Shown: positions 25,754 through 34,824 of the stretch, in pieces
Layout: each line of letters begins with the position of its first letter
Position numbering within the stretch: position 1 is the stretch's first letter
Assembly (NCBI GenBank): GCA_001917435.1
Contig: MNEA01000153.1
Span: 1 to 64,000, forward strand
Origin: Acidobacteria bacterium 13_2_20CM_2_57_6
GTDB lineage: Bacteria; Acidobacteriota; Terriglobia; Acidiferrales; UBA7541
Length of the DNA stretch: 64,000 nucleotides
Direction: 5' to 3'
Program-made: the position numbers and the translations under genes
Notes under the pieces: generated by a model
The model's input: the letters and a program-made list of their open reading frames with translations, nothing else
Told to the model about the DNA's origin: nothing
Databases searched by the model: none

Positions 25754-28198
25754 ATGCGTAACCTAATTGATGACTTTCGCTTCGGCCTGCGCATCTTGCT
25801 GCGGAATCCGGGGTTCACCCTCGCCGCATGCCTGGTCCTGGCGCTCGGCATCGGGGCCAACACGGCAATCTTCTCCGTTGTCAATGCTGTGCTCCTCCGC
25901 CCGCTCCCCTACCAGGATGCCCCCCGCATCATGCAGGTCTGGCACATTCCTCCCGCCAAGAGCTTCCCCGGCATGACCTTGTTTTCCGTCTCCCCCGCCA
26001 ACTACCTTGATTGGCAAGCACAGAACCATTCGTTTGAGCAAATGGCTGCGTATGGATTTGCCAGCTTTAACGTGGGCGGCGAGCGTCCCGAAGCCATCCG
26101 CGGATCGAGCGTCGCGCCAGGGTTCTTTTCGATCCTGCGCGTGCAGCCGGTTCTTGGCCGCATCTTCTCTCTAGACGAAGATCGTCCGGGCCAGGGAAAC
26201 GTCGTGATTCTGGGAAACAAGCTCTGGCGTGACCATTTCGCTTCGGATCCCACCATCGTTGGCCGGAACGTCCTTCTCAACAGCCAGCCTTACACGGTCA
26301 TCGGTGTCATGCCTCCCAAGTTCAAGTTTCCCGATTGGGCGGATTTATGGGTTCCTATGGCCTGGAGCGACGAGCGGCGCGCCGTGCGCGGCAATCACAA
26401 TTACATGGTCATCGGGCGCCTTAAGCCCGAAGTAAGCGTCGAGCAAGCCAAAGAGGACCTCAGCGCGATTTCCGCGCGTCTCGAGCAACAATACCCTGAA
26501 GACGACAAGGGTTGGGGTGCTACGCTGCTTCCCTTACGCGAACAGCTGGTCGGTGATGTGCGGCCAGCGCTGCTCGTCTTGCTAGGTGCGGTAGCTTTCG
26601 TGCTCCTCATTGCGTGCGCCAATGTCGCCAATTTGGTGCTCGCCAAAACTCTCGCGCGAAAGAAAGAAATCGCCATCCGCACGTCGCTGGGCGCCAGCCG
26701 CGCCGCGGTGCTGCGTCAGATCCTTGCGGAGACACTAATTCTCTCGATTTCTGGTGCCGCTTTCGGACTCTTCCTGGCACGTTTTGGCATTACGCTGATG
26801 GAAAAATTCCTTGCCGACCAGCTCCCGAGTTCGGTGGAAATCACGCTGGACGCTCAGGTTCTGACCTTCACTCTGTTTCTGGCGCTCTTCGCGGGTATCC
26901 TCGCTGGGCTCTTGCCGGCTGTGCGGTTCACCAAAACGGACATCTATGAAGCCCTAAGACAGGGCCAGAGTCGCGGCAGCTCTGATTCCAGCGGAAACAA
27001 GACGCGCGGCCTGCTGGTAGTTTCCGAGGTTGCCTTGTCGCTCGTACTATTGATCGGCGCCGGTTTGATGTTGCGCACTTTGTTGCAGCTCAGCAGCGTT
27101 CGGCCCGGCTTTAATCCCAATAACGTTTTGACGGCGGCGCTTCCCGTGCCTGGGACGAAGTTTTCGACTCCCGCCGCGGAGTCCCGCTTTTGTGTCCAAT
27201 TGCTGGAACAGCTTCGCGCCACGCCAGGCGTCTTATCCGCCGCATTGATTGACAGCCTGCCGCTGGACGGCGGCGGCTCTCACCAGCCCATCGCCGTGGA
27301 AGGACAGCCCATTGTGCCGATGGCGGATCAACCTGAAATTGACGTTCGCGTTATCTCCCCAGGCTACTTGAGTACTATGCGCATTCCACTGCTGCGCGGT
27401 CGCGACTTGAATGATGCCGACATCGTGGGTCGGCCGCCCGTAGTGCTCATCAGTGAATCCGTGGCCAAGCGTTTTTGGCCCAACGACAATCCGATCGGAA
27501 AGCACGTCACTCTTACCTTCTCAGGAAAAGCGGCGCGGGAGGTTGTCGGAGTGGTTGGGGACGTAAAGGAGGATTCTCTGGGCCAAACCCGGCCAACTGA
27601 AGCTCTGTACTGGCCGCTCAGCCAGATGACTGCTCAACCGGGGGAAACTTGGCGTGCGTTTGGAATGAGCCTCGCCGTACGTACCAGCGCCGATCCGGCG
27701 AGTGCTACTTCCGCTGTCAGCGCCGCCGTTCACCGTGTGGATCCCGAATTGCCCGTAGTGCACGTGGTTACCATGGAAGGCCTTATCTCCGCATCGTTGT
27801 CTTCCCAACGGTTCAACGTGCTCTTGCTCGGCGCATTTGCCGGGCTTGCTCTTGTCCTTGCCGCTGTCGGAATCTACGGGGTTCTCTCCTACACTGTGCG
27901 GCGCCGCGTTCGGGAAATCGGCATTCGCATGGCGCTCGGCGCATCGCATTCCGACGTGCTGCGATTGGTCGTCGCCGACGGAATGAAACCGATTCTCCTC
28001 GGCGTCGCTCTCGGCCTTGCCGCCGCGCTCGCGCTCAGTCGCGTCGTCGCCTCCCTCATCTTCGGCGTCCGCGCCACCGACCCGCTCACCTTCGCGGCCG
28101 TGGCCCTTCTTCTCGTCGCGGTAGGTCTCCTTGCCACTGTTCTTCCCGCCTACCGCGCCACTCGCGTCGAGCCCGTCAGCATCCTCCGCGAGGAATAG
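25754..28198 (+). CDS. Duplicated orphan MacB/FtsX-type ABC permease (ADOP)
   Basis: 815 residues starting [20 protein letters not shown], with AGGAGG seven bases before the ATG. The protein has two tandem units, each a MacB-type periplasmic core plus an FtsX membrane domain: first [20 protein letters not shown], a periplasmic region, then [20 protein letters not shown]; the second unit ends [20 protein letters not shown] and [15 protein letters not shown]. This is the acidobacterial duplicated orphan permease layout. No ATPase gene is adjacent, so any ATPase would have to be encoded elsewhere. Export of a peptide, lipid or antibiotic, or a role in signalling, are possibilities only. Confidence 0.88.
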   Translation: MRNLIDDFRFGLRILLRNPGFTLAACLVLALGIGANTAIFSVVNAVLLRPLPYQDAPRIMQVWHIPPAKSFPGMTLFSVSPANYLDWQAQNHSFEQMAAYGFASFNVGGERPEAIRGSSVAPGFFSILRVQPVLGRIFSLDEDRPGQGNVVILGNKLWRDHFASDPTIVGRNVLLNSQPYTVIGVMPPKFKFPDWADLWVPMAWSDERRAVRGNHNYMVIGRLKPEVSVEQAKEDLSAISARLEQQYPEDDKGWGATLLPLREQLVGDVRPALLVLLGAVAFVLLIACANVANLVLAKTLARKKEIAIRTSLGASRAAVLRQILAETLILSISGAAFGLFLARFGITLMEKFLADQLPSSVEITLDAQVLTFTLFLALFAGILAGLLPAVRFTKTDIYEALRQGQSRGSSDSSGNKTRGLLVVSEVALSLVLLIGAGLMLRTLLQLSSVRPGFNPNNVLTAALPVPGTKFSTPAAESRFCVQLLEQLRATPGVLSAALIDSLPLDGGGSHQPIAVEGQPIVPMADQPEIDVRVISPGYLSTMRIPLLRGRDLNDADIVGRPPVVLISESVAKRFWPNDNPIGKHVTLTFSGKAAREVVGVVGDVKEDSLGQTRPTEALYWPLSQMTAQPGETWRAFGMSLAVRTSADPASATSAVSAAVHRVDPELPVVHVVTMEGLISASLSSQRFNVLLLGAFAGLALVLAAVGIYGVLSYTVRRRVREIGIRMALGASHSDVLRLVVADGMKPILLGVALGLAAALALSRVVASLIFGVRATDPLTFAAVALLLVAVGLLATVLPAYRATRVEPVSILREE

Positions 28199-28452
28199 GC
28201 GCAGCCTCTCACGCGCAACGCGAAGCTCCAGCGGCTTCGCCTCGTCCGCTAGTGATGCGCGTTTAATCAGTCCGCTTTACTGACGTCCAGCCGGACTTGT
28301 GGCAAACTGGTTGTTTATTACGGCACGGTTTTTGCGCTGCGTGTGTCGCTCGTTCGAGTGCAGCAGGCCCGCCGCGGCAACCGGCCGGGCCGTTTGAATC
28401 CTGCCTGCAATTGAGAAAATTGGTAAGCGATAACATTTTGTAAGCGAGAACA

Positions 28453-30264
28453 ATGGACCCGAAGTTCATCCGAAATTTCTGCATCATCGCGCATATCGAC
28501 CACGGCAAATCCACGCTCGCCGACCGCCTGCTCGAAATGACCGGGGCGCTCTCGCAGCGCGAAATGCACGAGCAAGTCCTCGACTCCATGGACCTCGAGC
28601 GCGAGCGCGGCATCACCATCAAGGCAAAAAGTATCAGGCTGCACTACAAAGCGAAAGATGGAAACACATACCGCTTGAATTTAATTGATACACCCGGCCA
28701 TGTGGATTTTTCCTACGAAGTTTCGCGCGCCCTCTCCGCCTGCGAAGGCGCCCTCCTGGTTGTGGACGCTTCACAGGGCGTGGAAGCGCAAACCGTCGCC
28801 AATACTTTTCTTGCCGCGGGACACAACCTCACGATTATTCCGGTGATCAATAAAATTGATTTGCCCGCCGCGCAGCCGGATTTCGCCAAAGAACAAATCG
28901 AAAGCGTGCTGGCGATTCCCGCGGAAGACGCTCTGCTCATCAGCGCGAAAAGCGGCCTCGGCGTCGACGAAGTTCTCGAAGCCATCGTTGCCCGCATTCC
29001 GCCGCCCAAAGGCAGCGCGGAAAATCCGTTGCAGGCGCTGATTTTCGATTCGTGGTTCGACATTTACCGCGGCGCCGTCGTGCTTGTGCGCGTGATGGAA
29101 GGCCGCGTTTCGAATCACCTGAAAATCAAGCTGGTCGCTGGAAACGAAACGTACGAGGTCGAGCAACTCGGAACGCTCACGCCCAAACCTGTCGCGCTCG
29201 AGGAACTTGAAGCCGGCGACGTCGGCTTCATCGTCGCAAACATCAAACGCGTTGCCGATGCGCGCATGGGCGACACGGTGATTGAAGTGGCGCGCCCTGC
29301 TCCCGCGCTCCCTGGATTCGAAGCCATCAAGCCGATGGTTTTCGCCGGACTGTTTCCGGTGCTCGCTGACGACTACGAACCATTGCGCGACGCGCTCGGA
29401 AAACTGCAATTGAACGACGCGGCATTTTTTTACGAGCCGGAAAATTCCGTCGCGCTCGGCTTCGGTTTCCGCTGCGGCTTCCTGGGTCTGCTACACATGG
29501 AAATCGTGCAGGAGCGGCTGGAGCGCGAATTCGGCCTCAATCTAATTACGACCGCGCCGAGCGTGCGCTATCGCATCACGCGCGTGACCGGCGAAGTGAT
29601 TGAAGTTGATAGCCCTTCGAAATTCCCGAATCCCAGCGACATTGAAAAAATCGAAGAGCCCCTCATCACTGCGATGATCATCACCAACGAAGATTCCATC
29701 GGTGGAATCCTGCAGCTCTGCCAGGAAAAACGCGGCGCGCAGAAAAAGTTCGAGTATTTGTCACCGACGCGCGTCATGCTCACCTACGAACTGCCGCTGA
29801 ATGAAATCGTGCTCGATTTCTACGACCGGCTAAAATCCACGTCACGCGGCTACGCCTCGCTGGACTACCATCTTGCGGGCTACAGCGAATCCGACTTGAT
29901 CAAACTGGACGTGCTCGTCGCCGGCGAGCCGGTGGACGCCCTGGCGCTGATCATCCATCGCGACTTTGCAGCGGAGCGCGGGCGCGACCTGGTGACGCGC
30001 CTGCGAAAACTGATTCCGCGGCAAATGTTCGAAGTGCCGATTCAGGCGGCCATTGGCAGCCGCGTGATCGCGCGCGAAACCGTCGCGGCGATTCGCAAAA
30101 ACGTTCTTGCCAAGTGCTACGGTGGCGACATTTCCCGCAAACGCAAACTCCTCGAAAAACAAAAAGAAGGCAAGCGCCGCATGAAGCGCGTCGGCCAGGT
30201 GGACATCCCGCAAGAAGCCTTCCTCGCCGTTCTCAAAGTAGCTTCCTCCGACGACGACGAATAA
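28453..30264 (+). CDS. lepA: Elongation factor 4 (LepA) GTPase
   Basis: Translation GTPase that acts on paused or mis-translocated ribosomes and in 30S biogenesis. 603 residues, the usual length. G1 [20 protein letters not shown], switch region [15 protein letters not shown]3 [16 protein letters not shown] and G4 [12 protein letters not shown] are intact. The LepA-specific C-terminal domain is present ([20 protein letters not shown] near the end). Convergent with xseA, 29 bases apart. The 254 bases upstream contain no other gene; no clear promoter could be named. Confidence 0.96.
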   Translation: MDPKFIRNFCIIAHIDHGKSTLADRLLEMTGALSQREMHEQVLDSMDLERERGITIKAKSIRLHYKAKDGNTYRLNLIDTPGHVDFSYEVSRALSACEGALLVVDASQGVEAQTVANTFLAAGHNLTIIPVINKIDLPAAQPDFAKEQIESVLAIPAEDALLISAKSGLGVDEVLEAIVARIPPPKGSAENPLQALIFDSWFDIYRGAVVLVRVMEGRVSNHLKIKLVAGNETYEVEQLGTLTPKPVALEELEAGDVGFIVANIKRVADARMGDTVIEVARPAPALPGFEAIKPMVFAGLFPVLADDYEPLRDALGKLQLNDAAFFYEPENSVALGFGFRCGFLGLLHMEIVQERLEREFGLNLITTAPSVRYRITRVTGEVIEVDSPSKFPNPSDIEKIEEPLITAMIITNEDSIGGILQLCQEKRGAQKKFEYLSPTRVMLTYELPLNEIVLDFYDRLKSTSRGYASLDYHLAGYSESDLIKLDVLVAGEPVDALALIIHRDFAAERGRDLVTRLRKLIPRQMFEVPIQAAIGSRVIARETVAAIRKNVLAKCYGGDISRKRKLLEKQKEGKRRMKRVGQVDIPQEAFLAVLKVASSDDDE

Positions 30265-30293
30265 TTCCTCTCCATTCGGATGTAAAATCTGCT

Positions 30294-31658
30294 TCACTGT
30301 TCGTCCTTCCTCTTTACTTCCGTACTCAAGCGGCCGCGGTGGAGCTGGATGGCGACGGTGTCGCCGAGTGCGACTTGGGCGGCGTCGCGGAGGAGGTTGC
30401 CGGTAGCGTCAGTGGCGATGGCGTAGCCGCGTTCCAAAACTTTCAAGGGACCGCGTTCCTGGAGTTGCAGCGCGAGGCGCTGCCAGCGCTCGCGCTTGGC
30501 GCGGTGGAGGCGTTCGATGCGGACGCCGAGATCGGCGGTGCGCTTTTCTAGACGCAAACGGAAGGTGGCGATCTTCACACGAAAATCAAACGAAGCGATG
30601 CGCAGGTATGCCGCAGTGTAGCGCTTGCGGGATTGCTCGAGGCGCGTGCGAAGGCCGAGCGCGAGGCGCGAAGTCATCTCATCGGCGCGCTGCCGCTGCT
30701 GGCGAAGCAGATCGAGCGGCCGGCGGAATCCGGGGCGCGCGGAAAGTTCGTGAATGCGGCGGCTGAGCACGAGAACGCGGTAGCGCATTTGCTCGGCAAG
30801 GGCGCCGCGCAGCTCGGCGATATGCTTGTCAAATTCGCGGCGCGTCTGAACCACAAGCTCGGCGGCGGCGGACGGAGTAGAAGCGCGGACATCGACAACA
30901 AAATCGGCGATGGTGAAATCCGTTTCGTGGCCGACGCCGGAGATGACGGGAATTTCCGAGGCGAAGATAGCGCGCGCCACGATTTCCTCGTTGAAGGACC
31001 ACAAATCTTCCATAGAGCCGCCGCCTCGCGCGAGGATGAGCACGTCGACGAGTTTCCCTTTATTGAAGAATTTCAGCGCCTTGACGATTTCTTCGGCAGC
31101 GCCCTCGCCCTGAACGCGCACGGGATACAGCATGAGGTGAACATTGGGAAAGCGCCGTGTGAGGATGCGCACGACGTCACGGACGGCAGCGCCTTTTGGC
31201 GAACTGACGATGCCGATGCGGCTGGGAAGAAGCGGCAACGGTTTTTTGCGTGAGGCATCGAAGAGGCCTTCGGCTTCGAGGCGTTTTTTCAATTGCTCGA
31301 AGGCGAGTTGCAGAGCACCCTGCCCTACGAGGTCGATTTTCTCGACGTAAATCTGATATTCGCCGCGCTGTTCGTAAACACTGATGCTGCCGCGCACGGT
31401 GATTTGCAAGCCGTCTTCGGGACGGAACTTGATGCCGCGCTGCTGCTGCTTGAAATAAACGCATTTCACTTGAGCGCGATCGTCTTTGAGCGTGAAGTAG
31501 ATGTGGCCGGACTGGGCTGCGCGGCAGTTGGAGATTTCGCCCTGCACACTGATGTCGGTAAAGTTTTTGGCGAGGAGGTCGCGGATCTTTCCGGTCAGCT
31601 CGCTGACGGTAAAGGTGTGGCGCGTGGGCATCAGGTTGAAAGTGAGTTGCTGGGTCAT
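30294..31658 (-). CDS. xseA: Exodeoxyribonuclease VII large subunit
   Basis: Catalytic subunit of the single-strand-specific exonuclease that works with XseB in repair and plasmid/phage DNA metabolism. 454 residues. OB-fold N-terminus FTVSELTGKIRDLLAKNFTD with VQGEISNC; the catalytic domain has GIVSSPKGAAVRDVVRIL, ILARGGGSMEDLWSFNEEIV and SGVGHETDFTIADFVVDVRA; a long coiled region and GPLKVLERGYAIATD close it. No xseB is seen adjacent. A very strong promoter sits about 440 bases upstream, leaving a long leader with hairpins. Confidence 0.95.
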   Translation of the reverse strand: MTQQLTFNLMPTRHTFTVSELTGKIRDLLAKNFTDISVQGEISNCRAAQSGHIYFTLKDDRAQVKCVYFKQQQRGIKFRPEDGLQITVRGSISVYEQRGEYQIYVEKIDLVGQGALQLAFEQLKKRLEAEGLFDASRKKPLPLLPSRIGIVSSPKGAAVRDVVRILTRRFPNVHLMLYPVRVQGEGAAEEIVKALKFFNKGKLVDVLILARGGGSMEDLWSFNEEIVARAIFASEIPVISGVGHETDFTIADFVVDVRASTPSAAAELVVQTRREFDKHIAELRGALAEQMRYRVLVLSRRIHELSARPGFRRPLDLLRQQRQRADEMTSRLALGLRTRLEQSRKRYTAAYLRIASFDFRVKIATFRLRLEKRTADLGVRIERLHRAKRERWQRLALQLQERGPLKVLERGYAIATDATGNLLRDAAQVALGDTVAIQLHRGRLSTEVKRKDEQ

Positions 31659-31679
31659 GAGGAGAGACCCCGAAAGGAC

Positions 31680-31703
31680 GAAGTAATGAAGTAAGGAAGT
31701 AAA
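31680..31703. repeat. Three copies of an 8-base repeat (GAAGTAAN)
   Basis: GAAGTAAT-GAAGTAAG-GAAGTAAA in tandem just upstream of xseA. Similar to the repeats at 13646-13679. Confidence 0.7.
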
Positions 31704-31740
31704 GATGCAAACACGCGGTCGACAAGCGATCGAAAGTCAA

Positions 31741-31768
31741 AAGTTGAAAGTTGAAAGTTGAAAGTTGA
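31741..31768. repeat. Four perfect copies of a 7-base repeat (AAGTTGA)
   Basis: AAGTTGA repeated four times without mismatch, preceded by the near copy AAGTCAA. Heptameric short tandem repeats of this type are known as intergenic simple repeats in several phyla. Copy number may vary by slippage. Confidence 0.85.
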
Positions 31769-31789
31769 GAGAGGGGAAAGGATGCCGTT

Positions 31790-32097
31790 GGTAGACAGGC
31801 GAAGGTACCCTCCTCCGCCCCCATCAATTTGCATGGGTATCAAAACAAAGGGATTACGAAAATTGCAATTCGTAAGTGCATGAAAGGAAAGGGGACGCAT
31901 TGATGTTGATGCGAGGGGAGCAGTGAGTTTCGCCCGCCTCGCATCATTCTTGAAACGATATGATTCGATGGGGGTTAGCGGGCAAGGGTCTGCAAACGAT
32001 GTGATTCCAAAAGAGTTAATGAAGCGTGGGAGTTTTCTGAGCGGACGAACTTCAGAAAACGGTTGGAAGGCGAGGCGAGTATGCGGCGTGAAATTCA
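31790..32097 (-). ncRNA. Candidate structured RNA or long xseA leader
   Basis: Region transcribed from the strong minus-strand promoter at 32104-32131, with no convincing coding sequence. It contains three separate perfect stems: 32032-32040 with 32052-32060 (9 bp, GTTTTCTGA/TCAGAAAAC), 31908-31916 with 31937-31945 (9 bp, GATGCGAGG/CCTCGCATC) and 31854-31860 with 31869-31875 (7 bp, TTACGAA/TTCGTAA). It does not show the conserved cores of RNase P RNA, tmRNA, 4.5S RNA or 6S RNA that I know. A minus-strand TTG-started frame (32098-31655) and a plus-strand frame (31923-32117) are open but have no ribosome site and no family character. Ends are estimates; it may simply be an untranslated leader of xseA. 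Confidence 0.4.
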
Positions 32098-32103
32098 AAA
32101 ACT

Positions 32104-32131
32104 ATTATAGCATATAGTCATTATTTGTCAA
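32104..32131 (-). promoter_or_regulatory. Near-consensus sigma70 promoter
   Basis: On the minus strand TTGACA (32131-32126), a 16-base spacer and TATAAT (32109-32104), both hexamers perfect. This is the best promoter match noticed in the window. It points toward the candidate RNA and xseA, with a start near 32097. Confidence 0.85.
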
Positions 32132-32243
32132 TAAATTACTGGTAAGTACTTTGAGCTGTATCAGATAGCGAGTCGCGCCGTCTGGTCATGTACCGAAGAA
32201 ACGGAACGGCGCGCGCGGCCCAAGCGCAGTAAGAGGCACTCAT

Positions 32244-32420
32244 CTAACCAGGCTTGGACCAATCGACGAGACGAAGGCGGGGACGGAGGGAGCGGAAGGA
32301 ACGATCACTGGTGACGAGAGTGAGGCCGGTAGCGAGCGCATGGGCAGCGACGAGCATGTCCATGGCCGCAAGGGGACGACCGTGCTTCCTAGAGGTAGCC
32401 CACCTGTGCCATCCATGCAT
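32244..32420 (-). pseudogene. C-terminal remnant of a VapC PIN-domain toxin
   Basis: The minus strand encodes MDMLVAAHALATGLTLVTSD then RSFRSLRPRLRLVDWSKPG and a stop at 32244. This matches the last third of VapC toxins, whose usual form is (D/M)DLLIAAHALxxGxTLVTxD with a final VEDW-like strand. The preceding residues KHGRPLAA also fit (usual G-x-P-I/L-G/A). Upstream of about 32400 the similarity ends and fpg begins at 32439. The catalytic N-terminal two-thirds (LDTxxLxxL and central Glu) are absent, so no toxin activity is expected. Too short to be an intact gene. Confidence 0.75.
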
Positions 32421-32438
32421 ACGGAAAAGGCACGCGGA

Positions 32439-33338
32439 TTAGCGGCGCTTGAGGGCTTCGAGTTCCTCGAGGGTGCGCGGCCAGTCCGATCCCAATAGAC
32501 GGGACAAAGCGCGATCCGCAAGAACTTTTCCGCCAGTTTGGCACCGTGCACAGTAATTCGTTTCGTTGTCCGCGTAACGAATCCGTTGAATCTTCTCTCC
32601 GCACCTTGGGCAAGGCTGTCCATAGCGTCCGTGAACCGCCATTTCCTTGCGGAACGCGGTCACCTTTTCGGGAAAGCCAGCTTCGGCCTCGGCGCGCAGC
32701 CGTTCTATCCAGACCTCGAGGGTATGGCGCGTGGCCGCGATTAGCCTTTCCCACTCGTGCGACTCCAGTTTGCGGGTGAGTGTGATGGGCGACAGTTGCG
32801 CCGCATGAAGGATTTCATCCGAATACGCGTTGCCGATCCCGCTAACCACGCGCGGATCAGTAAGAGCTCTCTTGAGCGTGCGGTTTTCGAACGTAAGTGC
32901 TTCGCGAAACGAGCTGAGATCGCTCGCGAAGATATCGATTCCTCCCGGGTCAATGGAACGCAAACCTTCTTCGCCAGCGAGCACATGCAGCGATGCGCGG
33001 TGCTTTGTGCCGGCTTCGGTCAGAACGAGAGAGCCGTTGGAAAACTCGAAGGCTGCCAGACTCTGGCGGCCTGCCAGCTTTGCCCCTGGCAACCGCCAGT
33101 GCAACCGGCCTGCAATCATCAAGTGCAGCACCAGCCAAAGATCGCCTTCTACTCCAATCGCGATACGCTTGCCGATTCGCCGCAGTTCGCGGACGACGCG
33201 GCCCTCGATACTTCTAACTGGTGGTTGTGCGGTTCGAAGCAAAAAAGGACTCGCAAGCTGCACTCGAATGAGCGGCTGCGCGACGATACGCGACTCAAGC
33301 GCACTTATGTAGGCGGCGATATCCGGCAGTTCCGGCAT
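32439..33338 (-). CDS. Formamidopyrimidine-DNA glycosylase family (Fpg/Nei)
   Basis: Base-excision repair glycosylase/AP lyase removing oxidised bases. 299 residues beginning MPELPDIAAYI: Pro2 is the nucleophile and Glu3 the acid. GKRIAIGVEGDLWLVLHLMI and the H2TH region LTDPRVVSGIGNAYSDEILH are present, and a C-terminal zinc finger CPRCGEKIQRIRYADNETNY with CARC. PDI in place of the usual PEV, and divergence in the middle, leave open whether it is Fpg (8-oxoG) or Nei-like. A toxin relic follows downstream on the same strand and a MerR gene lies upstream, also on the minus strand. Confidence 0.92.
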   Translation of the reverse strand: MPELPDIAAYISALESRIVAQPLIRVQLASPFLLRTAQPPVRSIEGRVVRELRRIGKRIAIGVEGDLWLVLHLMIAGRLHWRLPGAKLAGRQSLAAFEFSNGSLVLTEAGTKHRASLHVLAGEEGLRSIDPGGIDIFASDLSSFREALTFENRTLKRALTDPRVVSGIGNAYSDEILHAAQLSPITLTRKLESHEWERLIAATRHTLEVWIERLRAEAEAGFPEKVTAFRKEMAVHGRYGQPCPRCGEKIQRIRYADNETNYCARCQTGGKVLADRALSRLLGSDWPRTLEELEALKRR

Positions 33339-33399
33339 GCCTATCAGCTTGCAGGTTGTGCGTTCGCTTTTGCAACTTCGCCCCTTTTGCCGAGGGAAA

Positions 33400-33855
33400 T
33401 TAACGGCGCTTCATCCGCATGTTCTCAAGGCGACGCAGTTTGGGACTGAGGCGGAGGCAATTGACGCAGAACTGGAGTGAAGGGCAGTGGCAGTGGAGGA
33501 GGCCCTGGAGAAGGGATTTGAGCTTGCGGGAGCGTGCGATGTTTTGCTCGACTTCGATGAGCTTGCGAGTGGCGAGTTTTTTCCAACGCGGGCCGACAGG
33601 AGTATTGTCGCGGAGACCGTTCAGGAAGAGCTTGATTTCGGCGAGGGTGAAGCCCATGCCGGTTGCGAAACGAATCAAGAGTACGCGTGACAGGGCATCG
33701 CTGGCGTAACGGCGTTGGCCGCCAGTGCGCTGGGGCGGTGCGAGCAGGCCGCGTTTCTCATAGTAGCGGATGGCGGAGGCGTTGAGGCCGGCGGTGCGGG
33801 CGAGTTGGCCGATTTTCACTTTTGGCTCTTCCTGACTGTTGCTCTTCGAAGCCAC
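33400..33855 (-). CDS. MerR-family regulator with C-terminal cysteine cluster
   Basis: 151 residues. The MerR winged helix is complete: KIGQLARTAGLNASAIRYYE-KRGLL then GGQRRYASDALSRVLLI. A dimerisation helix follows and the C-terminus carries HCHCPSLQFCVNC, four cysteines and two histidines in a row that could bind a metal or respond to thiol stress. Divergent from the CCPF-motif gene. The intergenic region holds a promoter with a 19-base spacer and an 8+8 palindrome, the hallmark of a MerR-controlled target. The inducer is unknown; a soft metal is the leading guess. Confidence 0.9.
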   Translation of the reverse strand: MASKSNSQEEPKVKIGQLARTAGLNASAIRYYEKRGLLAPPQRTGGQRRYASDALSRVLLIRFATGMGFTLAEIKLFLNGLRDNTPVGPRWKKLATRKLIEVEQNIARSRKLKSLLQGLLHCHCPSLQFCVNCLRLSPKLRRLENMRMKRR

Positions 33856-33867
33856 TAAAGATGTCGC

Positions 33868-33898
33868 TTGACTTAAAGCTAACTTTAAGTTCTAGCAT
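33868..33898 (+). promoter_or_regulatory. MerR-type promoter with 19-bp spacer and operator
   Basis: TTGACT at 33868-33873 and TAGCAT at 33893-33898 separated by 19 bases, the overlong spacing that MerR proteins untwist. A perfect dyad ACTTAAAG-CTAA-CTTTAAGT occupies 33871-33890 inside it. It reads toward the CCPF gene at 33938. Confidence 0.82.
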
Positions 33899-33937
33899 CC
33901 GAGGATGGGACGTGGCAAATCCTAATTGGAGGAAGCC

Positions 33938-34399
33938 ATGAAGAACGGGAAAGAGCGGTTTGTGACAATGAGCAAGAAGAGCGCGGCGGGCGTGACGCTG
34001 GCGCTTTGGATGGGAAGCGGCGCGGCAATGGGGCTCGCGGTGCAAGGCCCGACGTTCGTCGTAAAGCCAGAGAAGCAGGGGGCAACAGTGCAAAGCAAGT
34101 TCTATTGCAACATCAAGGCGCTGACGCCGGAAGAGCGGGCGCGGCACAAACAATTGAGCGAGAAATTGTTGGCGGCACGGAAGGAGACCGTGGAGACGGA
34201 GAAAGGGTACGAGTTTCAGTACGGTCCGGATGACGTGACGCTGGCGGAGTTGGCGCAGTGGGTGGTGGCGGAAAGCAAGTGCTGCCCGTTTTTTGATTTT
34301 CACATTGACTTGGAGAACGGGGGAAAATTGGTCTGTTTGCGATTGACGGGAGAAGAAGGGATCAAGGCGTTTATTCGCGCGGAGTTCAGCATTCATTGA
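33938..34399 (+). CDS. Small CCPF-motif protein under MerR-type promoter
   Basis: 153 residues from the ATG at 33938 (GGAGG five bases before it). The N-terminus has a hydrophobic stretch (SAAGVTLALWMGSGAAMGLA) that may be a signal or anchor. The conserved part runs CNIKALTPEERARHKQLSEK to the end, with VAESKCCPFFDFHIDLENGG and LVCLRLTGEEGIKAFI. Similar small proteins with a Cys-Cys-Pro-Phe motif, usually without an export signal, occur next to MerR or mercury/arsenic genes; I know of no biochemical role. The paired cysteines and MerR control suggest binding or sensing a thiophilic metal. Confidence 0.78.
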   Translation: MKNGKERFVTMSKKSAAGVTLALWMGSGAAMGLAVQGPTFVVKPEKQGATVQSKFYCNIKALTPEERARHKQLSEKLLAARKETVETEKGYEFQYGPDDVTLAELAQWVVAESKCCPFFDFHIDLENGGKLVCLRLTGEEGIKAFIRAEFSIH

Positions 34400-34431
34400 C
34401 GCACCGGCGGCGAGCATCGCCGATGAAGAGT

Positions 34432-34821
34432 TCAGCTCCAGAGGCGCCGTAGTTTATAGGTGTCAAAAACAGTGTCGTTCGAGAGAATCGGAAGATTCTC
34501 GGCCTGGCATTGCGCGATCAGCATGCGGTCGAAAGGGTCCTTATGCGGGCCGGGGAGGAGGCCCGCGCGGGCGGCCTGCGCGGACGTGATCGGAAGGGAT
34601 TCAAACGATTCCTGGAGAAGGATGGCGTCAGAGCGGAAAGCCAGGTCGGCGGCCTGACGAAGTTTGCCGATGAGGGATTTGGTGGCGATCTCCCATGCCG
34701 AGGCGGCGCTCACAAAGACAGCATTGGAACGCGCGCGAATGAATCTGCGTGCGGTGGGCGGGAGCGCGGGATCGTCAGCGAGCCACCAAAGAAGCGCGTG
34801 GGTGTGCAGGAGCAGGCGTAG
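34432..34821 (-). pseudogene. Inactivated VapC PIN-domain toxin
   Basis: Nearly full-length PIN domain: LRLLLHTHALLWWLADDPAL at the N-terminus, SAASAWEIATKSLIGKL, then PHKDPFDRMLIAQCQAENLP and ILSNDTVFDTY. Two defects are visible. The first catalytic aspartate of LLLDTHALLWWL is histidine (CAC). There is also no ATG, GTG or TTG where translation should begin: the frame reads TGA TTT CTA CGC CTG right after the antitoxin stop. Internal ATG-less translation from about 34713 would miss the active site. The gene directly follows a frameshifted antitoxin, so the whole module looks dead. Confidence 0.78.
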
Positions 34822-34824
34822 AAA

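Noticed and set aside
28340-28410. Possible tRNA because of GTTTGAATCCTGCC
   Set aside because: The flanking bases do not pair as a T-arm and no acceptor or anticodon stem can be drawn.
31655-32098. 147-residue minus-strand frame starting TTG
   Set aside because: Starts at the presumed transcription start with no ribosome site, has no family character and its tail is a translation of the AAGTTGA repeats.
31923-32117. 64-residue plus-strand frame upstream of the strong promoter
   Set aside because: No ribosome site; it crosses the hairpins and the minus-strand promoter; considered a chance frame.
32240-32623. 127-residue minus-strand frame over the fpg end
   Set aside because: Out of frame with both fpg and the VapC remnant; translation has no family character.
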